A stretch of DNA of 5,988 nucleotides. Origin: Sporomusa silvacetica DSM 10669 (GTDB lineage Bacteria > Bacillota > Negativicutes > Sporomusales > Sporomusaceae). Every line of letters begins with the position of its first letter. Position 1 is the first letter of the stretch. Location of the stretch: positions 1-5,988 of the forward strand of contig NZ_LSLK01000051.1 in NCBI RefSeq assembly GCF_002257705.1, read 5' to 3'. A program made the position numbers and the translations under genes. Below are positions 1 through 5,346 of this stretch, one piece after another. Below the pieces are notes generated by a model. It made no database searches. It saw only the letters and a program-made list of their open reading frames with translations, and was not told where the DNA came from.

Positions 1-2
1 AG

Positions 3-38
3 ACTCCAGACAACAACGTTGAAGACCAAGAGATCTAA
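3..38 (+). CDS. C-terminal tail of an unidentified ORF, possibly an IS21-like transposition protein (partial)
   Basis: The window opens inside a plus-strand reading frame that reads TPDNNVEDQEI and then meets a TAA at 36-38. Only 11 residues are visible, so the product cannot be identified from them. The acidic tail lies just before a set of TGGCTCA repeats typical of the ends of IS21-like elements. In that family the helper ATPase gene istB is the last gene before the right end, so an IstB tail is the natural guess. This rests on context only. A competing frame starting at base 1 stays open to about 160 but has no coding character I can recognise. Confidence 0.25.
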   Translation, partial: TPDNNVEDQEI

Positions 39-49
39 TATTCTTATCG

Positions 50-130
50 GGGTGGCTCAATTCTTGAGCATCAAAAGTGGCTCACTTTCTGAATGTCAAA
101 TGGCTCACTTTTCTATTGCTTTTCACACAC
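50..130 (+). mobile_element. Probable right end of an IS21-like insertion sequence
   Basis: Three copies of TGGCTCA lie at 53-59, 78-84 and 101-107, spaced 25 and 23 bp apart. The latter two share the longer form TGGCTCACTTT. IS21-family ends characteristically carry several spaced copies of a short motif next to the terminal inverted repeat. The sequence then runs into CTTTTCACACA at about 119-129, which read outward-in begins TGTGTG, compatible with a TG...CA terminus. The exact boundary cannot be fixed because the other end is outside the window and no target duplication can be compared. The family assignment is from memory of similar ends, not from a search. Confidence 0.4.
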
Positions 131-199
131 GGCGACTCTTTAATTTCCACCTATTTTAAATTATAGCTCTTTTCGAGTGAATTACAAGTAAATTAAGAC

Positions 200-232
200 A
201 TGCAGACCGGATTTTTTCCTGGCCGGTTGCAT
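200..232. repeat. Imperfect inverted repeat overlapping the antisense RNA -35 box
   Basis: ATGC (200-203) and ACCGG (206-210) mirror CCGGT (223-227) and GCAT (229-232), with one unpaired base and one G-T pair between the two blocks and a 12-nt T-rich centre. The right arm coincides with the TTGCAT box proposed as the -35 of the antisense RNA promoter. It could be an operator, a relic of the neighbouring IS insertion, or a backup terminator hairpin. Nothing in the sequence decides among these. Confidence 0.35.
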
Positions 233-255
233 ATTTTACAATCAATGGGTATAAT
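227..255 (+). promoter_or_regulatory. Promoter of the antisense (antitoxin) RNA
   Basis: A perfect TATAAT -10 box (250-255) follows a TTGCAT -35 box (227-232) at the ideal 17-bp spacing, a good sigma-A-type promoter. The predicted start is near 262. From there a short non-coding transcript would run into the terminator at 337-381, antisense to the 3' part of the toxin mRNA. Confidence 0.7.
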
Positions 256-292
256 ATAAGAAAAGGACTGACGTGCTCTAACACGCCAGCCC
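253..292 (-). terminator. Rho-independent terminator of the toxin mRNA
   Basis: Read on the minus strand, an 11-bp stem (292-282 with 275-265) around a 6-nt loop is followed by TTTTCTTATATT. Two positions that are G-U pairs in the minus-strand RNA would be A-C mismatches in the plus-strand RNA, so the structure is built for the minus-strand transcript. This places the toxin mRNA 3' end near 255-260, about 110 nt beyond the toxin stop codon. Confidence 0.7.
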
Positions 293-380
293 GGCAGGTT
301 GTCTAACCGAACGGTTAGCCCGGACTAAAGGCTATAAGAAATAACCGCAATCCTTGGCGAGAGGGCGGTTATTTCTTTTT
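262..380 (+). ncRNA. Antisense RNA, putative type I antitoxin
   Basis: A roughly 120-nt transcript is predicted between a strong promoter (TATAAT at 250-255) and an intrinsic terminator (stem 337-348/365-376 plus a T run). It has no convincing reading frame. It is fully complementary to the last codons and the whole 3' untranslated region of the toxin mRNA on the other strand, the geometry of TxpA/RatA-type type I loci, where the antitoxin RNA pairs with the 3' part of the toxin message and leads to its decay. It contains a small palindrome at 303-318 (CTAACCGAACGGTTAG), a plausible kissing or seed hairpin. The start and end are inferred from signals, not measured. Confidence 0.65.
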
Positions 381-381
381 T
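337..381 (+). terminator. Rho-independent terminator of the antisense RNA
   Basis: A 12-bp perfect stem, AGAAATAACCGC (337-348) with GCGGTTATTTCT (365-376), is followed by an uninterrupted T run to 381. The 16-nt centre can form a further short CCTT/GAGG stem. On the minus strand the same hairpin is followed only by TATAGCC, so it should work mainly for the plus-strand RNA. The toxin stop codon (371-369) sits inside the stem. Confidence 0.75.
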
Positions 382-449
382 ATGATCAAAACAACGAGTG
401 TTGCAAATGCAATCATCAGATACATTGCCTCAAACATTGAAATCATCAT
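369..449 (-). CDS. Small hydrophobic holin-like type I toxin (26 aa)
   Basis: A 26-codon gene begins ATG-ATG and reads MMISMFEAMYLMIAF, then ATLVVLIIKKK, then TAA. One transmembrane helix (about residues 10-23) with a short Met-rich N-terminus and a Lys3 tail matches the Firmicutes 'putative holin-like toxin' family (Hol_Tox), close to the TxpA/BsrG class of type I toxins. These insert in the cell membrane and depolarise or disturb it when over-produced. The ribosome binding site is very strong (AAAGGGGGTGG, 461-451) but sits inside a hairpin. The gene has its own promoter (511-506), its own terminator, and a convergent antisense RNA at its 3' end. It is too short for ordinary ORF callers, so it is probably unannotated. 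I am confident in the family type; which residues are toxic is unknown. Confidence 0.85.
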   Translation of the reverse strand: MMISMFEAMYLMIAFATLVVLIIKKK

Positions 450-451
450 AC

Positions 452-472
452 CACCCCCTTTCTAAAAGGGTG
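452..472 (-). promoter_or_regulatory. Hairpin sequestering the toxin ribosome binding site
   Basis: In the minus-strand RNA, CACCCTTTT (472-464) pairs with GAAAGGGGGTG-side bases (460-452) to give nine consecutive base pairs around a 3-nt loop. This buries the GGGGG core of the Shine-Dalgarno sequence. The two weak pairs are G-U in the mRNA but would be C-A mismatches on the other strand, so the structure belongs to the toxin message. Such occlusion is usual in type I toxin mRNAs, where full-length message is translationally inert until processed. Confidence 0.65.
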
Positions 473-505
473 TGGCTAACCGTCCCTCGACAACCTGTTA
501 CGCTT

Positions 506-514
506 ATTATAGCA
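506..514 (-). promoter_or_regulatory. Extended -10 promoter of the toxin gene
   Basis: On the minus strand TGCTATAAT gives a consensus -10 box (511-506) with an extended TG element. The base at the usual -35 distance (CTTCTG, 534-529) is poor, as is tolerated in extended -10 promoters. The predicted start is near 499, giving a roughly 50-nt leader that begins almost exactly with the CAGGTTGTC element complementary to the mRNA's own 3' region. Confidence 0.6.
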
Positions 515-569
515 TTTTCTTCCAAGATCAGAAGTATTTTTTTGCTTGACTATAGTACCTTGATTCAAC

Positions 570-598
570 GCCGTTTTCAAAATGGAGCGGCATTTTTA
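570..598 (+). terminator. Possible plus-strand intrinsic terminator
   Basis: GCCG (570-573) pairs with CGGC (588-591). Wobble-assisted pairs extend the stem to about eight in the plus-strand RNA, and it is followed by ATTTTTATTTT. The G-U pairs would be mismatches in the minus RNA, so the plus orientation is favoured. No plus-strand gene is evident upstream; it may stop read-through past the antisense RNA terminator or be a relic. Confidence 0.4.
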
Positions 599-884
599 TT
601 TTCTTCTGCTATACAGGTCGAGGTCCATTGATACGAGCGGCATGTCTACTGGTTGTAGTAGTGCAGGCTGACCCCGTCGGAAACGGAATTAAAGATGTTC
701 CGGACCTCCTGACCCTCAGCAACATATGGCTACTCAATATCTACATCCACAGGGTATTCAGGGCGTTATTTAAAATAACGTTCTACAAAATAGACTACCT
801 ATTTCAATGTGCCAAATAATAATTGTAAGCCCCCACATTTTCGTCATTTTAAGAATTCAATCTAATATTTATTATTTAAAACAT
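599..884. other. Intergenic stretch with a GC-richer patch and no supported gene
   Basis: Between the type I locus and the operon terminator I find no gene I can support. Positions about 618-760 are clearly GC-richer than their surroundings. They contain an open plus-strand frame without a ribosome binding site, and a minus-strand frame with an internal stop that reads ...PYVAEGQEVRNIFNSVSDG..., which could be a decayed gene tail. At 764-780 there is an 8-bp-arm AT-rich palindrome (CGTTATTT, one base, AAATAACG) without a T run. At 825-848 the sequence GTAAGCCCCCACATTTTCG resembles the terminal GTAAGC of IS66-like elements. The stretch looks like a patchwork of insertion scars. Confidence 0.4.
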
Positions 885-930
885 ATATAAGCTTTTATAA
901 GTTCCGCTTTCAATAACTTAAAGCTTATAT
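885..930 (-). terminator. Hairpin terminator closing the Gabija-like operon
   Basis: An 11-bp perfect arm pair, ATATAAGCTTT (885-895) with AAAGCTTATAT (920-930), encloses a further 5-bp stem (AAGTT 899-903 with AACTT 915-919), making a 16-bp hairpin with a 3-nt bulge. It begins immediately after the stop codon of the third gene (932-930). The minus-strand tail ATGTTTTAAATAAT is only moderately T-rich. The plus-strand tail CATTTTGTTTTT is at least as good, so it may act on both strands. Confidence 0.6.
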
Positions 931-1253
931 CATTTTGTTTTTGGAATAATAATATCAGAAGCACCACTTGGTAAAGACGAATAGCCCGGATACCCGGGGT
1001 AGCCTGGGTAGCCCATGTAGGGTTTGTTTGAAAATCTATAGATTCGATTTCCATTGTAAATTGTACCAAGATACTTTCCTTCTTTTGTAACAACTTCATT
1101 GTTATCCCACGGTAGCCATCCAATCCATTTTCCTGCTTTATCATATAAATATTTACCAGATTTAAAGCAAATCCATTCGCCACCCGAATTAAATAAATAC
1201 TCTGTGCTCAAGAATATCACTTCCATTACATCGTTGTTATAACTTAAAAACAT
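930..1253 (-). CDS. 4-fold beta-flower family protein with Tyr-Pro-Gly repeat tail
   Basis: This small protein is built from four repeats of about 16 residues, each with the pattern aromatic-x-x-G-x-W/Y-I/L-G. Counting from the start used here, they begin near YLFNSGGEWICF (19-30), YLYDKAGKWIGWL (35-47), VVTKEGKYLG (54-63) and RIYRFSNKPYMG (70-81). I recognise this as the 4-fold beta-flower fold, whose four petals are short beta hairpins. A low-complexity tail, (GYP)3 plus GY, follows at about 81-91, and the protein ends SLPSGASDIIIPKTK. There is no signal peptide or membrane helix. The ATG at 1253 overlaps the helicase by 17 nt and has a weak GGAA site 6 nt upstream; an ATG at 1226 (98 aa) would start right at the first petal and is nearly as likely. 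The biochemical role is unknown. Being third in a Gabija-type operon suggests an accessory, sensor or localisation function, which is inference. Confidence 0.75.
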   Translation of the reverse strand: MFLSYNNDVMEVIFLSTEYLFNSGGEWICFKSGKYLYDKAGKWIGWLPWDNNEVVTKEGKYLGTIYNGNRIYRFSNKPYMGYPGYPGYPGYSSLPSGASDIIIPKTK

Positions 1254-3156
1254 TTTCGGTTCCAAATAGGTGTTTAGCTCCTTCTATCATTGCTAATGTA
1301 GGACTAGAACAGTATATAACTAAATTATCTTTTGCTCTAGTACAACACACATAAAACAACTTTTGTGTGCGTTCTAAAATTTTCGGAAAACTGTTCTGCT
1401 TTGCGGTTGTTAAAGAATTTTTGATATTAGGATTCAAGAGATATTCAAAATTATAATTAGACCATCCTCCATTATGTAAAACTACCAGTACATTTTCAAA
1501 CTCTAAACCTTTAATCTTATGCTGTGTCGACAAAGGTACATATCCTTCAAGGTATTTATATAATTTTTGAAACACATTGAAGGAAACATCTTTCACGCGC
1601 CAGTACAAATAATCATTGTTGTCAATGAAATTATTCAGCCTATCATCTATTATGCACAATTTGTATTCATTAGCAAATTTAATGACATTTTCAATGGTTG
1701 CACTATTCATTGCAGCAAGAGCATCAATAGTACTCTTTAGGCTTGCCTTATCAGCGGTTTTAGTGATTTTAAAAGAAGTACGACGAATTAGTTCGTTATA
1801 GTTCTTTGAATGATACAATTCTATCATCTGTTGTATTTTAAATAAGTGCTGTATCAATCGATCACGCTTTGGTTCGCGTACAGTAACACCATCTACTACA
1901 ATTTTATTATCAATAATACTATCCTTATCTAAATAAATACGTTGGACTTTTGTGTAGGGCCATTCTTTGATATGATCATATATTTGTGCTGCGGCATTAT
2001 CGTCTAGCAGGACATCTTTATGATGCCGTCCTCTGTTTTCGCCGTTTGAATAATACCAGTCAAGTGTCGTAACAACGTGATCAAATGTATCATCTGGATT
2101 AGGTTCTTTACCCTGCCTCTTAATTTCTTTTTTTAAGTCTCGTTTAAATTTAAATATAGGATCTGCATCATAAATGGCCATTAATTCTGAAAAACCAGCT
2201 TCATCTGCAATTAGATTATGTGTTAAACGAAGTTCTTTCGTCTTTTTGGAATCGGTAAAGTCCCAATTCTTACACCAAGAAGAAGATTTTACGAAATTCA
2301 AATCAAAAGATTCAGAGTATAGAAATTTTATCGAACCTTGTTTTACAACTCCATTAATCATATTGGGAGCAGTATTGTCATCAGATGGTTCTTGTTGCAA
2401 TCCATCCGTACGCAATTTGTTAGCAAGATGAATAACCGAACTCGGATTGCGTCGGTTCTGCTTCTTTTCAACCTTTTGAATATATCCATTTTTGATATAA
2501 CTATCAACATCACCAATACCGCTCTCATAAATAGCCTGCATAGAATCTCCAAAAAATCCAATAATGTTTTTTCTTGAACTTATAGGTAATAGTGATAGTA
2601 GAATTTCAATGACTAATGGAGAAGTATCCTGATATTCATCAACAAAGATAAAGTGGAACTTGTCCTTAAGTATGTCGCATAACTTAACATATTTTTTATA
2701 CATTGCCTGTGCTAAGACAATAACTTCATCATGAGAAATTTCTCCACGGTCTAATCTAACATATTCCTTATATTTTATTCCATTTTCGAATTCACAGACA
2801 AACTGCTGCCCTTCATTAGGGTTTTTAATAGAACTGGACGAATCGTTTACCAGTTCTATCAAAGTTTGCTTCATTTCCTTTTGAAATGGTGCTATAGTGT
2901 CCCAGAGAAAATCATGAATGGTGGAAACTTTTAAGTTTTTGATTTCCGCTCTGTTTTGAATTTCAATGGCAGCTGCATTTGTATAGGTAACGCAGGCAAT
3001 ATGTACCGTAGGATATATTAAGGAAATTTTTTTTAGCGTTTGTACAAGGGAATAAGTTTTTCCGCTTCCTGCACCACCGCTTAACAAAAAGTTATTGCCA
3101 TTTTTTATATGGTATAGTATTTCGTCTATTTCATCTGCAAATCTTCTCTGAGCCAC
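1237..3156 (-). CDS. gajB: UvrD/PcrA-like SF1A helicase, GajB-like
   Basis: A 639-residue ATP-driven DNA helicase with every superfamily 1A motif: Walker A SGGAGSGKT (26-34), motif Ia TYTNAAA (57-63), Ib STIHDF (78-83), Walker B VDEYQDTS (172-179), motif III GDSMQAIY (203-210), motif IV QNRRNPSSV (233-241), motif V STQHKIKGLEFENV (543-556) and motif VI LFYVCCTRAKDNLVIY (600-615). Helicase activity is therefore plausible. Its GTG start follows an excellent AAGGAGGG site (3170-3163) and overlaps the nuclease gene by 31 nt, so translation is coupled. Known GajB is about 494 aa; here about 300 residues separate motifs IV and V, larger than minimal. That region is highly charged and lacks a recognisable extra domain. 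In Gabija the helicase partners the OLD nuclease to restrict phage. The gene-pair assignment is strong; which published Gabija subtype it belongs to is not determined. Confidence 0.88.
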   Translation of the reverse strand: MAQRRFADEIDEILYHIKNGNNFLLSGGAGSGKTYSLVQTLKKISLIYPTVHIACVTYTNAAAIEIQNRAEIKNLKVSTIHDFLWDTIAPFQKEMKQTLIELVNDSSSSIKNPNEGQQFVCEFENGIKYKEYVRLDRGEISHDEVIVLAQAMYKKYVKLCDILKDKFHFIFVDEYQDTSPLVIEILLSLLPISSRKNIIGFFGDSMQAIYESGIGDVDSYIKNGYIQKVEKKQNRRNPSSVIHLANKLRTDGLQQEPSDDNTAPNMINGVVKQGSIKFLYSESFDLNFVKSSSWCKNWDFTDSKKTKELRLTHNLIADEAGFSELMAIYDADPIFKFKRDLKKEIKRQGKEPNPDDTFDHVVTTLDWYYSNGENRGRHHKDVLLDDNAAAQIYDHIKEWPYTKVQRIYLDKDSIIDNKIVVDGVTVREPKRDRLIQHLFKIQQMIELYHSKNYNELIRRTSFKITKTADKASLKSTIDALAAMNSATIENVIKFANEYKLCIIDDRLNNFIDNNDYLYWRVKDVSFNVFQKLYKYLEGYVPLSTQHKIKGLEFENVLVVLHNGGWSNYNFEYLLNPNIKNSLTTAKQNSFPKILERTQKLFYVCCTRAKDNLVIYCSSPTLAMIEGAKHLFGTENVFKL

Positions 3157-5327
3157 AATAATCCCTCCTTAATATATGGTGGTATCTGCCAGTTTGCATA
3201 GTCAGATCCATCATTACTCTTACTATTGAGTAATATGTCCATAGCAAAGGAAGCCTTACTTTTTATGCAATCTTGAGCTAAATCATATGCATCATATTTA
3301 AAGTCAGAACCATCTTCATTTTTATTAGAAAGATTTTTTCTGCATTTCAAACTCACAAAATTACTTTCGTTATCAATTACAAACTGTCTATTAATATGGA
3401 AAAATGCATCCTCAAAACTCCGAGGATAATACTGCTTGCCGTCGATTATTTCAGGAGTTTGATAGATTAGCATAAGTGAACCATTACAATCTGCTATCCA
3501 TGATCCGTTTGTGTTGGTTAAGATTTTTTGCTTCAAAGTCAGGTCGGTAAAGAATTTAAGATGGCTATCGATGTGTTTTTTCATAGGAACGGAATAATAA
3601 TGTTTAAGTGCACCATTCGTTGTATGAGTTCCAGATTCCACAGGACAGGCAATAATATCAATAATATCTTTACCGTCATTGTTTGGTTTATCACGTTTCT
3701 CTTCTTTACCCGCATCAATATCTGTTATAATCAGAGTTTTAATGCCTATAAATGATAGAAATTGATCAAAAATCTGTGAATAAGCACCGACTTCCATTAA
3801 AGAAATATTTTGTGATAAAAGAGGAATTGAATCTGTTCTTTTTTCTTCTTGATCGATTTTTTTCATCATGGCAGGCAAAATAATTCTTTCTGTATCTCCT
3901 TCAAAAAGAATTGCTTTATCTGCAAAAAAAACCTCGGCACAGTTTAAAGTTAAATATTGCTTCAAAAACTTGTAATGATTATTTTCAGGATTTTTTTCCT
4001 CTTTATAAGCAATTTCTAAGTCCTTCAAATTTTTTGAAATTACACTTGTCTGAGAAACTTTTCGGAAATATTTTATATCATCAAAATCGCACTCAGAAAC
4101 AATATGTGAAGAATGGGTGGTAACAATAGTCTGCAAATTAAATTTCTTTTTATTATCATTTCCCGAAGAGCCTTCTTTCAACAACTTTTTTATATTTTTT
4201 ATAAAGACATACTGCATTTGAGGATGCGTATGCGCTTCGGGTTCTTCAATAAAAAGCAAATTAATATCAGCTGGAGAAGCAGCTTCGTTTTTGTCATGTC
4301 TAAAATCACTAAGAATGGTTTCAATTTCAAAAATAATATTGATCAAATTTAAATAGCCCAATCCGTTATAACTTTCGGGTAACTGATGATTACAGGACTC
4401 ATATACAACTGTGGTATTACCTTTCAGCAATTGCTGTTGACTAAGAGTAGAAATAATCTTAACAACAGTTTCATTTTCACGTATTCCGCCAAACTTTTTG
4501 ACTTTTTGAATCACACTGTCAAATATCCCCTGATAAATATCTGTTAGCGAGGTATCCGTAACAATTAATGCATCTTCGAAATTCTGAATGGCGGGATTAT
4601 TATCATCGGTTTTAGTTTTTTCGTAATATCGGGTTGACAAGCTTGACAATGTACCATCATTATCTGAATTAACAGCGTCTCTTCGAGCACCAATATACTT
4701 AAAAGAAATAATTTTATCAAAATTTACAGTATTAGATTCTAATAATCGATACTCGGTTTCGGAAGGCTTTTGTGAAAAAGTATCAAAAAGAAGAGCTTTC
4801 TTCTTGATTTCAAAAAACTGCCTATGCTTTTTTTTCATAAAATTATCAAAACATATGGCTCTTTCAATCTGGCCTTTTTCCTTCGATGAAAATCGGGTAT
4901 AATACTGTAAAAAGGATCCGACTAGAGAAGACATCTTTTCTAAACTTAAATTATATTCAAATTTTACCACAATAATATTATTATCTGGATCAAGATCAAG
5001 CATTAATGGATTGATATTGGCAAGATTATCACCATTATCATATTTAATATAAAGGTATAACTCTATCCCTCTTTTGTGAAGCGACTCCCAGTTTTCACCA
5101 TTTTTTTCTACTGATTGAAACAAGGCGCTCTTGAACTCAAGATTAAAATCGTCATACATAAAATTATTTGAGGCACACTTGTCTCCAACAAATTTATTTA
5201 AAGCGGAGAGTATAGAAGTTTTACCACAATTGTTTTTACCAATAATAAGAGAAAGATCGCTTTCTAAATCTATCTCCAAATTATTAAGAAGACGATAGTT
5301 GTATATTTCTATCTTGGTTATTTTCAT
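3126..5327 (-). CDS. gajA: OLD-family ATPase/TOPRIM endonuclease, GajA-like
   Basis: A 733-residue nuclease with an N-terminal SMC/ABC-type ATPase and a C-terminal TOPRIM domain. Visible ATPase motifs are the N-terminal strand KITKIEIYNYRLL, Walker A GKNNCGKTS (30-38), a signature-like NGLGY (321-325), Walker B LLFIEEPEAHTHPQM (357-371) and the switch histidine in TTHSSHI (403-409). TOPRIM motifs are the catalytic glutamate in LFEGDTER (474-481), the glycine in MEVGAYS (511-517) and the metal-binding DxD in ITDIDAG (534-540); a conserved-looking RSFEDAFF lies at 636-643. All key residues are present. Pairing with a UvrD-like helicase makes it a class 2 OLD protein, the GajA type, an endonuclease held in check by nucleotides and active in anti-phage defence. 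It is longer than the well-studied 578-aa GajA. The ATG start has a GGGAGAG site 6-7 nt upstream. It is the first operon gene. Confidence 0.9.
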   Translation of the reverse strand: MKITKIEIYNYRLLNNLEIDLESDLSLIIGKNNCGKTSILSALNKFVGDKCASNNFMYDDFNLEFKSALFQSVEKNGENWESLHKRGIELYLYIKYDNGDNLANINPLMLDLDPDNNIIVVKFEYNLSLEKMSSLVGSFLQYYTRFSSKEKGQIERAICFDNFMKKKHRQFFEIKKKALLFDTFSQKPSETEYRLLESNTVNFDKIISFKYIGARRDAVNSDNDGTLSSLSTRYYEKTKTDDNNPAIQNFEDALIVTDTSLTDIYQGIFDSVIQKVKKFGGIRENETVVKIISTLSQQQLLKGNTTVVYESCNHQLPESYNGLGYLNLINIIFEIETILSDFRHDKNEAASPADINLLFIEEPEAHTHPQMQYVFIKNIKKLLKEGSSGNDNKKKFNLQTIVTTHSSHIVSECDFDDIKYFRKVSQTSVISKNLKDLEIAYKEEKNPENNHYKFLKQYLTLNCAEVFFADKAILFEGDTERIILPAMMKKIDQEEKRTDSIPLLSQNISLMEVGAYSQIFDQFLSFIGIKTLIITDIDAGKEEKRDKPNNDGKDIIDIIACPVESGTHTTNGALKHYYSVPMKKHIDSHLKFFTDLTLKQKILTNTNGSWIADCNGSLMLIYQTPEIIDGKQYYPRSFEDAFFHINRQFVIDNESNFVSLKCRKNLSNKNEDGSDFKYDAYDLAQDCIKSKASFAMDILLNSKSNDGSDYANWQIPPYIKEGLLWLREDLQMK

Positions 5328-5332
5328 TGTTC

Positions 5333-5339
5333 TCTCCCA
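5333..5339 (-). promoter_or_regulatory. Ribosome binding site of gajA
   Basis: On the minus strand GGGAGAG ends about 5-6 nt before the ATG at 5327. Upstream in-frame residues do not extend the conserved KITKIEIYNYR opening of the OLD ATPase fold, so this start is well supported. Confidence 0.7.
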
Positions 5340-5346
5340 ATCTTTT

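Larger units (their letters stand above)
295..497. repeat. Split inverted repeat bracketing the toxin gene
   Basis: CAGGTTGTC (295-303) and ACGGTTAGCC (311-320) recur in inverted orientation as GGCTAACCGT (474-483) and GACAACCTG (489-497). The arms give 19 exact complementary bases in two blocks, with unmatched spacers of 7 and 5 nt. In the toxin mRNA this joins the very 5' end to the 3' untranslated region, on either side of the coding sequence. It reads as RNA structure rather than transposon ends, because the outer arm starts at the predicted transcript start. Confidence 0.7.

Noticed and set aside
295..497. Inverted repeat as ends of a miniature transposon carrying the toxin
   Set aside because: The outer arm coincides with the toxin transcript start, the arms are interrupted by unequal spacers, and there is no target duplication; mRNA folding explains it better.
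398..631. Plus-strand open frame of 77 codons antisense to the toxin gene
   Set aside because: It overlaps the toxin leader, promoter and coding region on the opposite strand, lacks a ribosome binding site, and has no recognisable domain. The toxin-side signals explain this DNA better.
628..819. Plus-strand open frame of 63 codons in the GC-richer patch
   Set aside because: There is no ribosome binding site, no family resemblance, and it crosses an obvious palindrome; it may overlap a decayed fragment but is not supported as a gene.
872..1183. Minus-strand frame overlapping the beta-flower gene
   Set aside because: It is a shadow of the 930-1253 gene in another frame; the four-repeat pattern and the YPG tail occur only in the other frame.
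1254..1265. TTG start at 1265 for the third gene, giving 111 residues
   Set aside because: TTG is a rare start and no ribosome binding site precedes it; ATG codons at 1253 and 1226 are better, and the repeat fold begins only after the latter.
3126..5327. Alternative identity of the nuclease as a RecF/SbcC repair protein or retron/PARIS-type ATPase
   Set aside because: The C-terminal TOPRIM motifs (EGDTER, DID) exclude RecF/SbcC. The UvrD-like partner, with no reverse transcriptase or second PARIS-type gene nearby, fits the class 2 OLD (Gabija) arrangement.
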